A stretch of DNA of 64,000 bases from Verrucomicrobiota bacterium (GTDB taxonomy: Bacteria > Verrucomicrobiota > Verrucomicrobiia > Chthoniobacterales > UBA6821), in NCBI GenBank assembly GCA_021413925.1, contig JAIOPL010000010.1, positions 62,001-126,000 on the forward strand, in the 5' to 3' direction. Positions 17,901 through 27,006 of this stretch are shown here, one piece after another (positions within the stretch are counted from its first letter, which is position 1; each line of letters begins with the position of its first letter). A program made the translations under genes and the position numbers. A model generated the notes under the pieces. It saw only the letters and a program-made list of their open reading frames with translations. It made no database searches and had not been told where the DNA came from.

Positions 17901-19046
17901 GTGCAGCGCAGCAGCATCTACCTCCTCCTGATCTCCGTGGTCGGGCTTCTTGCCCTTGGAGTGGTGATGCTTTTCAGCACAAGCGCTTATGCCCAGGAGA
18001 GTCACGGTGACATCTACTATTTTGTCAAAAAGGATATCTTCTGGCTGATCATCGGCGTGGGGGTCTGTGTTGTGGGCGCGATGACCGATTATCATCTCTG
18101 GCAGCGCACGTGGAAAATCTGTTTCGGGGTCTCAGTCCTCCTGCTCGCTCTCTGCTTCGTTCCCCACGTTGGAATGAAGATCAACGGGTCACATCGCTGG
18201 CTTAATCTGCACATGCTTGTATTCCAGCCTAGCGAGTTCGGGAAAATCTCGGTGGTTTTTTTCCTCGCCTGGTGGTTTTCCCGCAAAGAGACGGATCCCC
18301 GGAAATTTCTGGACGGATTCGTGATTCCGATCGGTGTCGTGGCCATCATCATGGGCCTTATTGCCAAGGAGGTGGATCTCGGTACGGCAGCCCTCATTGG
18401 AGCGACGACGCTCGCCATCTGTCTGGTGGGGGGTGCCAATTGGGTGATCATCGCCGGACTTTGCGGAGTGGGACTTACGGGGCTGGTTGGAATCGCCATG
18501 CTGATTCCGGAACGCGCCGCCCGGATGATGACCTTCATGCATCCCGATTCCGACAAGTTGGGCAAAGGACTCCAGCAATGGCAGGCCCTAATCGCATTCG
18601 GCTCCGGCGGATTCGAGGGTCTTGGGCTCGGGGAGGGACGTCAGAAGATGCTCTACCTGCCCTACGCCCACACCGACTTCATCTTCCCGATGATCGGGGA
18701 GGAATTGGGACTCCGATTCACATGGCTCGTCCTCCTGGGATTCATTCTCATCATCCTCTGCGGTGGCCTGATCGCTGCCAATGCCAAGGATCGCTTCGGA
18801 AAACTTCTCGCCATGGGAATCCTCCTGTTGATCTCGTTGCAGGCAGCGGTCAATATCGGGATGACGACCTCGATGCTTCCCAACAAAGGGATGCCTCTGC
18901 CCTTCATCAGTTACGGGGGAAGCAACATGGCCGTTTGTCTCTTCATGATTGGAATCCTTGTCAACATTCACCGCACCGGCACCCCGATCGCTCCCGCTAC
19001 GGAGAGGCAGGTCGTCCTCGCGGGACGATCCGTTCCCAGAATCTAG
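17901..19046 (+). CDS. ftsW: FtsW, SEDS-family septal peptidoglycan polymerase
   Basis: Polytopic membrane protein of 381 residues that polymerises lipid II with FtsI. About ten membrane segments are visible, with SEDS motifs such as GSHRWLNL, FQPSEFGKI, KEVDLGTAAL, YAHTDFIFPMIGEELG and the C-terminal LPFISYGGSNM. The start is GTG at 17901, with AGGAG just before it. RodA is a related alternative, but the location between the mur genes of the dcw cluster favours FtsW. Confidence 0.94.
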   Translation: MQRSSIYLLLISVVGLLALGVVMLFSTSAYAQESHGDIYYFVKKDIFWLIIGVGVCVVGAMTDYHLWQRTWKICFGVSVLLLALCFVPHVGMKINGSHRWLNLHMLVFQPSEFGKISVVFFLAWWFSRKETDPRKFLDGFVIPIGVVAIIMGLIAKEVDLGTAALIGATTLAICLVGGANWVIIAGLCGVGLTGLVGIAMLIPERAARMMTFMHPDSDKLGKGLQQWQALIAFGSGGFEGLGLGEGRQKMLYLPYAHTDFIFPMIGEELGLRFTWLVLLGFILIILCGGLIAANAKDRFGKLLAMGILLLISLQAAVNIGMTTSMLPNKGMPLPFISYGGSNMAVCLFMIGILVNIHRTGTPIAPATERQVVLAGRSVPRI

Positions 19047-19055
19047 GAATCACGC

Positions 19056-20189
19056 ATGGCGGTCCCCAAACAATTCGTCATCGCCTGTGGAGGTACCGGA
19101 GGGCATCTCTTTCCCGGTCTTGCGGTCGCTGAGGTCCTGCATGACCGCGGCAATGAGGTCCTGTTGCTTGTCTCGGAGAAGGAGATCGATGCTGTGGCGC
19201 TGAGGGATCATGCCGAGTTCCGGTGCGAGAAGCTTCCCTCCATCGGAATGCCCGCACTCCTCTCTCCGGCATTTCTACGATTCCTGAAGCGGGGTTGGGA
19301 GAGCTTCAGCACCTGCAGGCAGCTCTACTCGCGCTATCAGCCCGCCGGGGTGCTTGGGATGGGGGGATTTACCTCCGCGGCTCCCCTGCTGGCGGCGCGT
19401 CTGTCAGGCATTCCCTGCTACCTGCACGAATCCAACGCGATTGCCGGCCGGGCTAACCGTCTCGCTTCACGTTGGACCGATCGCGTTCTTCTGGGATTGA
19501 AGGTCTGCGAATCCTCCTTTCCGAAGAGCACCTGCATCGTGACAGGAACTCCGGTGCGCCGTAATCTCGGGACCCCTCTGCCCAAGGGGGAGGCGCGTGC
19601 CGCATTCGGACTGGATCCGGAACTGCCGACACTCCTGGTGATGGGTGGGAGCCAGGGTGCCGCCGGAATTAACCGGCTCCTTTTCCGCTCGGCCGCTTTT
19701 CTGAAGGATTTTCGCAACGAAGAGAACAAGCCCCTGCAAGTCATTCATCTCACCGGTGAGCGCGATGACAACCTGGCCGCCATCAATTACCAACGGGAGG
19801 GAATCGCCTCTCATGTTGCTTCCTTCCATCACAAGATGGAACAGGCTTATTCCGCTGCCGACCTTGTGGTGTCGCGTGCTGGCGCGGCAAGCCTCAGCGA
19901 GATTTCGCAGTTCTCGCTTCCGTCTCTCCTCATTCCCTTCCCCTTTGCAGCGGATCTGCACCAGCATCGCAATGCCGAGGCCTTCCGGGATGCCGGCGCT
20001 GCGGAGCTCATCGAGGAAAAGACGGCGGACCCTGAATCCTTCTCTCTCTTAATCCGGAACCTCCTCACCGACGTCAGGCGTCGCGAGCGCATGGCGGCTG
20101 CAGCCGGCTCCGTTCTGCCGCGCGGTGCTGCGGGACTTGTCGCCGACGTCATGGAGCAGGGGATCGTGACCCGGGAGGCTGTGCGATGA
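19056..20189 (+). CDS. murG: MurG, lipid II-forming N-acetylglucosaminyltransferase
   Basis: Peripheral membrane glycosyltransferase of 377 residues (GT28 family) that adds GlcNAc to lipid I. The N-terminal loop CGGTGGHLFPGLAVAE, the VLGMGGFTSAAPLLAA region, the HESNAIAGRANR motif, VMGGSQGAAGIN and the C-terminal SRAGAASLSEI with the following P/H/Q stretch (PFPFAADLHQHRNAE) are all characteristic. It starts 9 nt after ftsW and overlaps murC-murB by 4 nt. Confidence 0.96.
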   Translation: MAVPKQFVIACGGTGGHLFPGLAVAEVLHDRGNEVLLLVSEKEIDAVALRDHAEFRCEKLPSIGMPALLSPAFLRFLKRGWESFSTCRQLYSRYQPAGVLGMGGFTSAAPLLAARLSGIPCYLHESNAIAGRANRLASRWTDRVLLGLKVCESSFPKSTCIVTGTPVRRNLGTPLPKGEARAAFGLDPELPTLLVMGGSQGAAGINRLLFRSAAFLKDFRNEENKPLQVIHLTGERDDNLAAINYQREGIASHVASFHHKMEQAYSAADLVVSRAGAASLSEISQFSLPSLLIPFPFAADLHQHRNAEAFRDAGAAELIEEKTADPESFSLLIRNLLTDVRRRERMAAAAGSVLPRGAAGLVADVMEQGIVTREAVR

Positions 20190-22567
20190 TTTCCGAGAGG
20201 AGATGCGCCGGCGTCCGTCTTGAGGGTGCCGAACTGGCATCATTCCTTCTCGGCCCAGCATCACGTCGCATCCACCTCATCGGAGTAGCTGGTTCCGGTA
20301 TGAGTGGCATTGCGGCACTTCTATTGGCCCTCGGTCATCGTGTCAGCGGTTCGGACAAGGTAGACACCCAGGAAGTCGAGCGCCTGCGCCGCAAGGGTCT
20401 CGACTTTGAGTCTCCCCACGGCAGCCGCATGGTCGGCGATGCAGAACTGGTGATTTTTTCTTCTGCGATCCATGCCGGCAATCCTGCCTTTGATGCCGCT
20501 CTGGCTCTTAAAAAACCGATGGCACGTCGGGCCGAAGTCCTGGCCGCCGTGATGACCGGCAAGCAGGGAGTGGTGGTCTGCGGGATGCACGGAAAAACCA
20601 CGACCTCAGCCATGGCCGCCCATGTGCTGCGAGCCGGCGGTCTCAAGCCTTCCCACTATGTTGGGGCTGAAATCCCCATCCTCGGAACGAATGCCCGCTG
20701 GGACTCAGAAGGGACGCATCTGGTGGCCGAGGGGGACGAAAGCGACGGCACGCTAGTCCATTACCACCCGCGCCACGCGCTAGTGCTCAACATCGAACCC
20801 GAGCATCTCGACCACTACCGGGATCTCGCCGCGATCGATGCAGTTTTTTCCAAACTGCTCGGCCAGACTTCCGGCAAGGTCTACTTCTGGGCCGACGATC
20901 CCGGCGCCACGCGTATCTGTTCCACGCACCCTGGGGCTGTTCCTGCGGGGACAGGATCCCACTGCCATTATCAACTCGCGGAGGTGGAACAGTCGGGACT
21001 CACGATCCGCTTCGCGGTTTTCCGTGAAGGGGAACTGCTCGGTCGCATCCATCTTGGGATTCCTGGGTTACATAATGCCCAGAATGCCCTCCTGGTGATT
21101 GCACTGGCGACTGACTTGGGAATTCCCTTTTCCGTTATCGCCTCCTCGTTAGAAGCCTTCCGTGGAGCGAAGCGCCGCTTTGAGCTCAAGTATCAGGACG
21201 AGGAGTTCAGAGTCTTCGACGATTACGGCCATCATCCAACCGAAATTGCGGCAACGCTTGCGACGGCCAGGGTTGCCCTCCGTGACGCCGGGAAAGAAGG
21301 GGAAATTGGAAGAGAGGGCCGTCTTGTGGTTCTCTTCCAGCCTCACCGTTATTCCCGCACAGCTTCCCTTAAAGCCGAATTCGGAAGGTCCTTTGGAGAT
21401 GCCGACCTCGTCTTTGTAGCCCCTATCTATCCCGCCGGCGAAGCCCCCATCCCAGGAATCGATGAGGGGAGCGTGGTGGAGGCAGCCCGTGCCGAAGGCC
21501 ATCAGGGAATCACGCGCGCTGCTTCTGTGCTGGAGGCGGGATGTGCTGCAGCAGCCTCTCTCAGAGAAGGAGATATGGTCATCACCCTCGGTGCAGGAAA
21601 TATCCATGAGGCAGGTGCACTGATCGCCCGGGAATTGGTTCTTCGTGGAAAGCTTCGCAAGGCCATGGGCCCGGGTGTCATCAAAATGTCCGAACCGCTT
21701 TCCCGTCACACATCGATGAGGGTCGGCGGGCCAGCGCGTTTTTGGGTAGAGCCCGAGAGTGAGGAAGGGTTTTCGGAACTTGTCCGACTCTGCCACGACG
21801 AGGGGATACCCTTCATGGTCATGGGTCGCGGATCCAATCTCATTGTCCGGGACGGCGGTTTTCCCGGTGTCGTCGCCCATTTGTCCAAGGGTTGCTTCGC
21901 CGAGGCCTCGGTGGATGGGAATGAGGTTGTCGCCGGGGTCGGGATCCGACTCAAGCAACTGGCCGCCGTCGCCCGCAATGCCGGCCTTAGTGGGTTTGAA
22001 TGGATGGACGGCATCCCGGGAAACCTGGGTGGGGCATTGCGCATGAATGCGGGTGCCATGGGGGTTCAGACATTCGATCAGGTCGTCAGGATTCGCTTTG
22101 CCGATCGTGATGGAAACATCGTTTCCAGGACCCCGGAAGAAATCGAAGTGCGCTACCGCGATGTCCCGGTTCTGCATGACCATTACGCGCTCTCGGCCAC
22201 GCTCTCCGGAGAATTGGCCGACACCGGAAAGATAGACGACCTCCTCGGCGAATCGCTTCGCCACCGTAAGGAAACCCAGCCTGTGGCCGCCAGTTCCGGT
22301 TGCATCTTCAAGAATCCCGGTGAGATTTCTGCCGGCAAACTGATCGACCAACTGGGACTCAAGAACAGCGCTATCGGAGGTGCCCGCGTCTCCGAAGTCC
22401 ATGCGAACTTCATTGTCAATGACGGCGGCGCCACGGCCGCCGAGATCCTTGCCCTGATCAGGCGAATTCAGGATCAGGCCCGTCTGGAGCGCGGGATTGA
22501 GCTGGAGACTGAGGTTTCCATCATCGGTGAAGAACCGGAAGATCACGAAAATACCCATGACCACTGA
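20186..22567 (+). CDS. murC-murB: MurC-MurB fusion: UDP-MurNAc L-alanine ligase plus UDP-MurNAc dehydrogenase
   Basis: One frame of 793 residues carries two enzymes. Residues 1 to about 480 are MurC: GVAGSGMSGIAALLL at the start, ATP loop GMHGKTTT (133-140), EGDESDGTL, and the C-terminal DDYGHHPTEI. From about residue 492 (the MGPGVIKMSEPLSRHTSMRVGG region) it is MurB, the FAD enzyme that reduces enolpyruvyl-UDP-GlcNAc to UDP-MurNAc: GRGSNLIV, GIPGNLGGALRMNAGA, the catalytic Ser in SSGCIFKNP and the Glu in SEVHANFIVN. The two reactions are consecutive. The fusion appears intact, with no stop or frameshift between the parts. It overlaps murG and ddl. Confidence 0.95.
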   Translation: MISERRCAGVRLEGAELASFLLGPASRRIHLIGVAGSGMSGIAALLLALGHRVSGSDKVDTQEVERLRRKGLDFESPHGSRMVGDAELVIFSSAIHAGNPAFDAALALKKPMARRAEVLAAVMTGKQGVVVCGMHGKTTTSAMAAHVLRAGGLKPSHYVGAEIPILGTNARWDSEGTHLVAEGDESDGTLVHYHPRHALVLNIEPEHLDHYRDLAAIDAVFSKLLGQTSGKVYFWADDPGATRICSTHPGAVPAGTGSHCHYQLAEVEQSGLTIRFAVFREGELLGRIHLGIPGLHNAQNALLVIALATDLGIPFSVIASSLEAFRGAKRRFELKYQDEEFRVFDDYGHHPTEIAATLATARVALRDAGKEGEIGREGRLVVLFQPHRYSRTASLKAEFGRSFGDADLVFVAPIYPAGEAPIPGIDEGSVVEAARAEGHQGITRAASVLEAGCAAAASLREGDMVITLGAGNIHEAGALIARELVLRGKLRKAMGPGVIKMSEPLSRHTSMRVGGPARFWVEPESEEGFSELVRLCHDEGIPFMVMGRGSNLIVRDGGFPGVVAHLSKGCFAEASVDGNEVVAGVGIRLKQLAAVARNAGLSGFEWMDGIPGNLGGALRMNAGAMGVQTFDQVVRIRFADRDGNIVSRTPEEIEVRYRDVPVLHDHYALSATLSGELADTGKIDDLLGESLRHRKETQPVAASSGCIFKNPGEISAGKLIDQLGLKNSAIGGARVSEVHANFIVNDGGATAAEILALIRRIQDQARLERGIELETEVSIIGEEPEDHENTHDH

Positions 22568-23480
22568 ATCATCCTTCGATCCCCGTAACCGTTGCCTTGT
22601 TGTTCTCAAGGGAGGCCCCGGTTCCGAGCGTGAGGTCTCTCTCCGCTCCGGTGCCTCCGTGGCCGCCGCACTCAGGAATGCCGGAGCGCATGTCGAGGAG
22701 ATCGAGCTTGCAGGCACGGAGGTGGCTATTCCGGAAGGGACCGAACTTGTCTTCAATCTGATCCACGGAACCTTCGGCGAGGATGGAGGGCTCCAGCAAG
22801 TGCTCGACGAACGTGGTGTAGCTTACACGGGTGAGGGGGCCGAGCAGAGTCGTGTGGCCTTTGACAAGATCCTGACCAAGCAGGCTTTGGTAAAAGCCGG
22901 TGTGCCGACGCCTCGTTTCGAGATCTTGCGTGAAGGGTCGCCTCCCACGCTTCCCCTGCCAATCGTCATCAAGGCCCCACGTCAGGGATCGAGTGTCGGC
23001 GTTCATCTCATCCATGAGCCTTCTGGAATCGACCAGGCCCTTGCCGACTGCCTCCTTCACGGTGAGGAGATCCTTGTCGAGGAGCTGGTGACGGGAAGGG
23101 AACTGACCGTGGGCGTGATCGGCGATCAGGTGCTACCTGTGGTCGAGATCAGGCCGAACGAGGGATTTTACGACTACACCAACAAGTACACCAAGGGAGC
23201 CACGGAGTATCTGGTGCCAGCACCCCTCTCTTCCTCGGAGACAGAAGCCGTACAGGTAGTGGCGCTAGCCGCAGTGAGCGCTCTCGGGCTGAGCGTCTAC
23301 AGCCGGGTCGACGTCCTGCTCACCCCTGCCGGCCCCACCGTTCTGGAAATCAACACCATCCCCGGAATGACGGAAACCAGCCTGCTTCCCAAAGCAGCGG
23401 CCGCCATGGGGCTCGATTTTACAGCCCTTTGCTGCAGAATAGCGGAACGATCACTCAACTCCCGAACTGCCCGCGCATGA
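22557..23480 (+). CDS. ddl: D-alanine--D-alanine ligase
   Basis: ATP-grasp enzyme of 307 residues that makes the D-Ala-D-Ala dipeptide used by MurF. Visible motifs are LKGGPGSEREVSLRSG, FNLIHGTFGEDG, the ATP-binding PIVIKAPRQGSSVGV, LVEELVTGRELTVGV and the metal site VLEINTIPGMTETSLLPKA. The ATG at 22557, inside the last codons of murC-murB (11-nt overlap), gives the family N-terminus; an earlier in-frame start at 22497 would add unconserved residues. It overlaps ftsQ by 4 nt. Confidence 0.95.
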   Translation: MTTESSFDPRNRCLVVLKGGPGSEREVSLRSGASVAAALRNAGAHVEEIELAGTEVAIPEGTELVFNLIHGTFGEDGGLQQVLDERGVAYTGEGAEQSRVAFDKILTKQALVKAGVPTPRFEILREGSPPTLPLPIVIKAPRQGSSVGVHLIHEPSGIDQALADCLLHGEEILVEELVTGRELTVGVIGDQVLPVVEIRPNEGFYDYTNKYTKGATEYLVPAPLSSSETEAVQVVALAAVSALGLSVYSRVDVLLTPAGPTVLEINTIPGMTETSLLPKAAAAMGLDFTALCCRIAERSLNSRTARA

Positions 23481-24451
23481 ACACACGACGCAATACTCGA
23501 GGGAACAGACGCAAAGGAGTCGGCCCCGCGCGCCGTCAGCACCTCCTCGAGGTGAATGTGCGAACGGCCAGCATGAAACGTCAGCATCGCGGCAAGGCGA
23601 GAGGCTTCCTTTGGAAAGCATTCTTCATCGTGATCGTGGCCGTCCTGCTGGCCGTCGGAGCGCGGATGGCCTGCGGGAAATTCTTTTTCAAGAACCCCGA
23701 ATATAATCTTAAGCACCTCGTCACCCATCTTAACGGGGTTCTGACCCTGGAGGAGTTGGTGAACCTGACTGGCTTCACCGAGGGGAAGAACATCTTCGGC
23801 CTCGACCTTGAGCAGGCGAACCAGAAACTGACTGCCCTTCCCGAGGTCCGCTCCGTGAGCATCGAACGGATGTTGCCCGACACCATCGAAGTGGGGTTGG
23901 AGCCGCGGGCTCCCGTTTTTCTGTTTGTTGCCCCGGGAGAGAGCGAAGCGGCCGCCGGTGAATCGTTCATCCCCGGCAAGAGTTTCCTCTGCGATAAGGA
24001 TGGAGTGATGATGCGTCCCGCTAGACTCGATGACAGATTCCTTGAGCTTCCCGTGCTTCGCGGCGTTTCTCTGGGCAGTGCTCTCCCTGGCAAGAAATTG
24101 GAGAGTTCGTCACTCGCCACAGCCCTCCTGTTAAGGCAGGCGCTCTCTGAACTTCCCGAAGAGACTTTTCGGATTAGCTCGATCGATGTTTCCAAGCCCT
24201 ATGCCGCCGTCGTGACCGATGCCTCGGGTGCGAAATTCACGTTTGGAACTCTTGGAGAGGCCGACATGCCGTCGCAGCTCGATCGTCTTCGCAAGCTGCT
24301 CGACCATTGCCAGGAAACCGGCCGCAAGATTCAAACCGCCAACCTCATGGTCAGTCGCAATACGCCCGTCACTTTTGTGCTTACGCCCGAGCAAGGGTCT
24401 GACAAAATAGCACCCGTGGCATCCTCCAAAAAAACCCCGAAGCATAACTAG
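23477..24451 (+). CDS. ftsQ: FtsQ/DivIB division protein
   Basis: Bitopic membrane protein of 324 residues. A basic cytoplasmic tail (about 1-40) is followed by one membrane segment (FLWKAFFIVIVAVLLAVGAR, about 38-57). Then comes a POTRA-like domain with the typical LTLEELVNLTGFTEGKNIFG and a beta region ending LPDTIEVGLEPRAPV. FtsQ links early and late division proteins through FtsL and FtsB. The ATG at 23477 overlaps the ddl stop; upstream starts are in frame but lie inside ddl. No ftsB gene was recognised in the cluster. Confidence 0.85.
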   Translation: MNTRRNTRGNRRKGVGPARRQHLLEVNVRTASMKRQHRGKARGFLWKAFFIVIVAVLLAVGARMACGKFFFKNPEYNLKHLVTHLNGVLTLEELVNLTGFTEGKNIFGLDLEQANQKLTALPEVRSVSIERMLPDTIEVGLEPRAPVFLFVAPGESEAAAGESFIPGKSFLCDKDGVMMRPARLDDRFLELPVLRGVSLGSALPGKKLESSSLATALLLRQALSELPEETFRISSIDVSKPYAAVVTDASGAKFTFGTLGEADMPSQLDRLRKLLDHCQETGRKIQTANLMVSRNTPVTFVLTPEQGSDKIAPVASSKKTPKHN

Positions 24452-24475
24452 CCCCCGGCAACCAATTTTCCCGCC

Positions 24476-25699
24476 ATGGCCAACGAGCAAATCTTTGTGG
24501 GACTCGAGATCGGAACGACGAAGATCAGCGTCATCGTCGCCGAAGCCAGGGCCGATGATCAGATTAGCATTCTCGGAGTGGGGGAGACCCCGTCACGAGG
24601 CGTGCGCAAGGGGGAGATCGTCGATATGGAGACGGTCACCGAGTGCGTCCGCGAGGCAATCCTCGACGCCGAGGACAAGACGAATGTTGAAATCGGCAAT
24701 GTCTGGGTCGCAATCACCGGTTCTCATCTGGCGAGCTTCAATAACCGTGGCTCCCTGGCTCTTCCCGGCGAGAGGCAGATCGAACCCGAGGACCTGGAGG
24801 CCGTGGAGGTGAATGCGAAGGAGGTCGCCATACCGACACCGAACACCTTTCTCCACACCATTCTGCAAGCCTACCACGTCGACGGAAACCAGAACATCAT
24901 CGATCCCCTCAAGTCGGAGGGAGCGCTGCTGGAGGCTGATTTTCACATTGTCCACGGGATTAAGACACGCATTCACAACACCCTCCGCTGCATCGAGTCG
25001 CTCAAGATCGGCATTGAGGATGTCGTGCTCAGTTCGCTTGCCAGTGCCCAGGTTGTGCTTTCCCAGGATCAGAAAAACTACGGGGCCCTCATGATCGACA
25101 TCGGTGGCGGAACGACCGATTACCTAGTCTATATCGACGGAGCCATCCGCCATAGCGGCGTGCTGGCTCTCGGAGGGGACCACATCACCAATGACATTTC
25201 CGTGGGGCTCAGACTGCCGATTGCCAGGGCTGAACATCTCAAGATCGAGGAGGGTTCAGCATCCGATCCGGCGGTTTCGCAGGGTGGGATTATCTCACTC
25301 AAGAACGACCCCAGATTCCTCGGCTGCGATGTCGACCGCGCTTCCCTTGAAGCGATCATTCACCTCCGAGTGAAGGAAATCTTCGAACTGATCCGCCGCG
25401 ACATCGAGTCATCCGGTGAGGGGATGATGGATCTCATCCGGGGGGTCATGATCACAGGGGGCTGTTCCAAGCTGAAGGGAATCGCTCAGGTCGCCGAGGA
25501 GGTCTTTGACATTCCGGTGGAGCTCACGCGCGCCCGTAATGTCAGTGGAGCCACCCAGATCTTCGAGGACCCGCAGTACTCCACCGCAATCGGACTGACC
25601 AAATACGCGAGGCTCGTGACCAAGAACATCGCGCCCGAGAGCATGATCGATCGCCTCACTCACGGACTTGGCAGCCTCTTCAAGAAACGTTCCCGATGA
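24476..25699 (+). CDS. ftsA: FtsA, actin-like membrane anchor of the division ring
   Basis: Protein of 407 residues with the actin-ATPase fold. The phosphate-1 loop is VGLEIGTTKISVIVAEA and the phosphate-2 loop is MIDIGGGTTDYLVY. The SHS2 insert region lies near residues 85-165 and the adenosine motif near IRGVMITGGCSKLKG. The C-terminal MIDRLTHGLGSLFKKRSR is the amphipathic helix that attaches FtsA to the membrane. All parts look normal. It overlaps the ftsZ gene by 4 nt. In this organism its partner FtsZ is degenerate, which makes the intact FtsA notable. Confidence 0.95.
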   Translation: MANEQIFVGLEIGTTKISVIVAEARADDQISILGVGETPSRGVRKGEIVDMETVTECVREAILDAEDKTNVEIGNVWVAITGSHLASFNNRGSLALPGERQIEPEDLEAVEVNAKEVAIPTPNTFLHTILQAYHVDGNQNIIDPLKSEGALLEADFHIVHGIKTRIHNTLRCIESLKIGIEDVVLSSLASAQVVLSQDQKNYGALMIDIGGGTTDYLVYIDGAIRHSGVLALGGDHITNDISVGLRLPIARAEHLKIEEGSASDPAVSQGGIISLKNDPRFLGCDVDRASLEAIIHLRVKEIFELIRRDIESSGEGMMDLIRGVMITGGCSKLKGIAQVAEEVFDIPVELTRARNVSGATQIFEDPQYSTAIGLTKYARLVTKNIAPESMIDRLTHGLGSLFKKRSR

Positions 25700-26991
25700 G
25701 CACCTCACCATCCCGTCGCATCCTGGTCGGTGTTGGCAATGCCGGTGTTACCGTGCTCGACCTGCTTTCCGTCGAGCACCCGGGCATGACCGGACTTCTG
25801 GCCGTCAATAATGATCCCGATTCGCTGAATGCCTCCATTGTCCGTGAAAAAATCGAGGTGCCCGAGGGAGATCCGGGGGAGGGTTTCCGCGTGATCGACG
25901 AGGAGTTCGGCCGGACCGTTGAGGGGGCTTCCGCAGTCATTCTTTGCGGCGGCCTCGGTGGTGAGACAGGTTCCTTCCTTCTGTCGGCCCTGGCCATTCG
26001 TGCCAAGTCGGCTGGCCTGACCACGATGGCCTGTGTCGGCATGCCCTTCTCCTTCGAGGGAAAGCACAAGAGGGACCTTGCAGAGCGGTCCTTGGAGAAG
26101 TTGCAGGAGATTTGTGATGCAGTGGTCGTGATCGGGAATGATCAACTCTCAGGCGGCTCTCCATCCATAGCCGCCGTGGGTGAGGCCTTCGTGCTTTCCG
26201 ACCGGACACTGCTAGCCGCGCTTCTGGCGCTGACCGGAATGCTCTCCACTTCGGGACCCGTGAAGATCACCCGTACTGACATTCACAATGTGCTCGGTAA
26301 ACCTGGGGCACTTACCCATTTCGGATTCGGGAAGGCCGAGGGATCCAATCGTCTCCACGAGTCGCTGGAAAGAGCCCTGAAGAGTCCCCTCCTGACGATG
26401 CCCGGCAAGGGATCGGCCCTCAAGGAGTCGTCGATGATTCTTCTTCTTCTCCGAGGGGCCAAGGACATTTCCTTTGCAGAGGTTCAGACCATTGTCGGTA
26501 AAATTGAACAAATTGCCGGTGATAGCTGTCAAATAAAAGTAGGAGTCCATGCGGATGGGCCTCTCGGATCAGCCTTGGAGCTCTATCTCTTGGCCTCTTC
26601 CGGAGGGACCGTCAGGAAGCCTGCCAAAACAAGTGAAAGCAACGAAACCGGCGAACCGATCAGTCCGAATAGCCCAATCAGTCGGATTGGGGCAATCGGG
26701 ACACAGTTGCCCCAAGCACCCCAACCAACTGGTGAGGAGGAGATGCCTTCGGGACACAGTGAAGGGGGAGAGGGTGCTGACGGGCTCTTTCCGGTTCAGG
26801 CAAGGCCTGCTTCCAAGTCTGGAAAGAAGTCCGCTGCCGCTTCCAAGCAGATGCAGGGCACGCTGGCTCTGGACACCTACCAGCGGGGTCGCTTCGACAA
26901 GAGCGAGCCGACCATCGTCGAGGGTGAAGATCTCGACGTTCCCACCTTTCTTCGCAAGGGGATCAAGCTCAACCCACCCAGCAGGAAATAG
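25696..26991 (+). CDS. ftsZ: Divergent FtsZ (degenerate tubulin signature and T7 loop)
   Basis: Protein of 431 residues at the ftsZ position. The fold is recognisable: VGVGNAGVTVLDLL at the start, LLAVNNDPDSL, and MPFSFEGKHKRDLAE, which matches the conserved PFxFEGxxR block. The tubulin signature GGGTGTG is replaced by GLGGETGS (residues 86-93). The T7 catalytic loop NxDFxD is KITRTD (190-195), so by motif alignment the first catalytic Asp is Thr. Residues 280-410 are a long variable linker. The C-terminal peptide DLDVPTFLRKG (412-422) matches the FtsA-binding tail. It is likely to polymerise and bind FtsA, but GTP hydrolysis may be weak or changed. Confidence 0.88.
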   Translation: MSTSPSRRILVGVGNAGVTVLDLLSVEHPGMTGLLAVNNDPDSLNASIVREKIEVPEGDPGEGFRVIDEEFGRTVEGASAVILCGGLGGETGSFLLSALAIRAKSAGLTTMACVGMPFSFEGKHKRDLAERSLEKLQEICDAVVVIGNDQLSGGSPSIAAVGEAFVLSDRTLLAALLALTGMLSTSGPVKITRTDIHNVLGKPGALTHFGFGKAEGSNRLHESLERALKSPLLTMPGKGSALKESSMILLLLRGAKDISFAEVQTIVGKIEQIAGDSCQIKVGVHADGPLGSALELYLLASSGGTVRKPAKTSESNETGEPISPNSPISRIGAIGTQLPQAPQPTGEEEMPSGHSEGGEGADGLFPVQARPASKSGKKSAAASKQMQGTLALDTYQRGRFDKSEPTIVEGEDLDVPTFLRKGIKLNPPSRK

Positions 26992-27006
26992 CGGATAAGT
27001 CCCCCT

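Noticed and set aside
21149-22756. A 535-codon open frame on the minus strand across murC-murB and ddl
   Set aside because: It is the antisense of two well-supported genes. G+C-rich codon use on the coding strand leaves the opposite strand open. Its product has no domain pattern.
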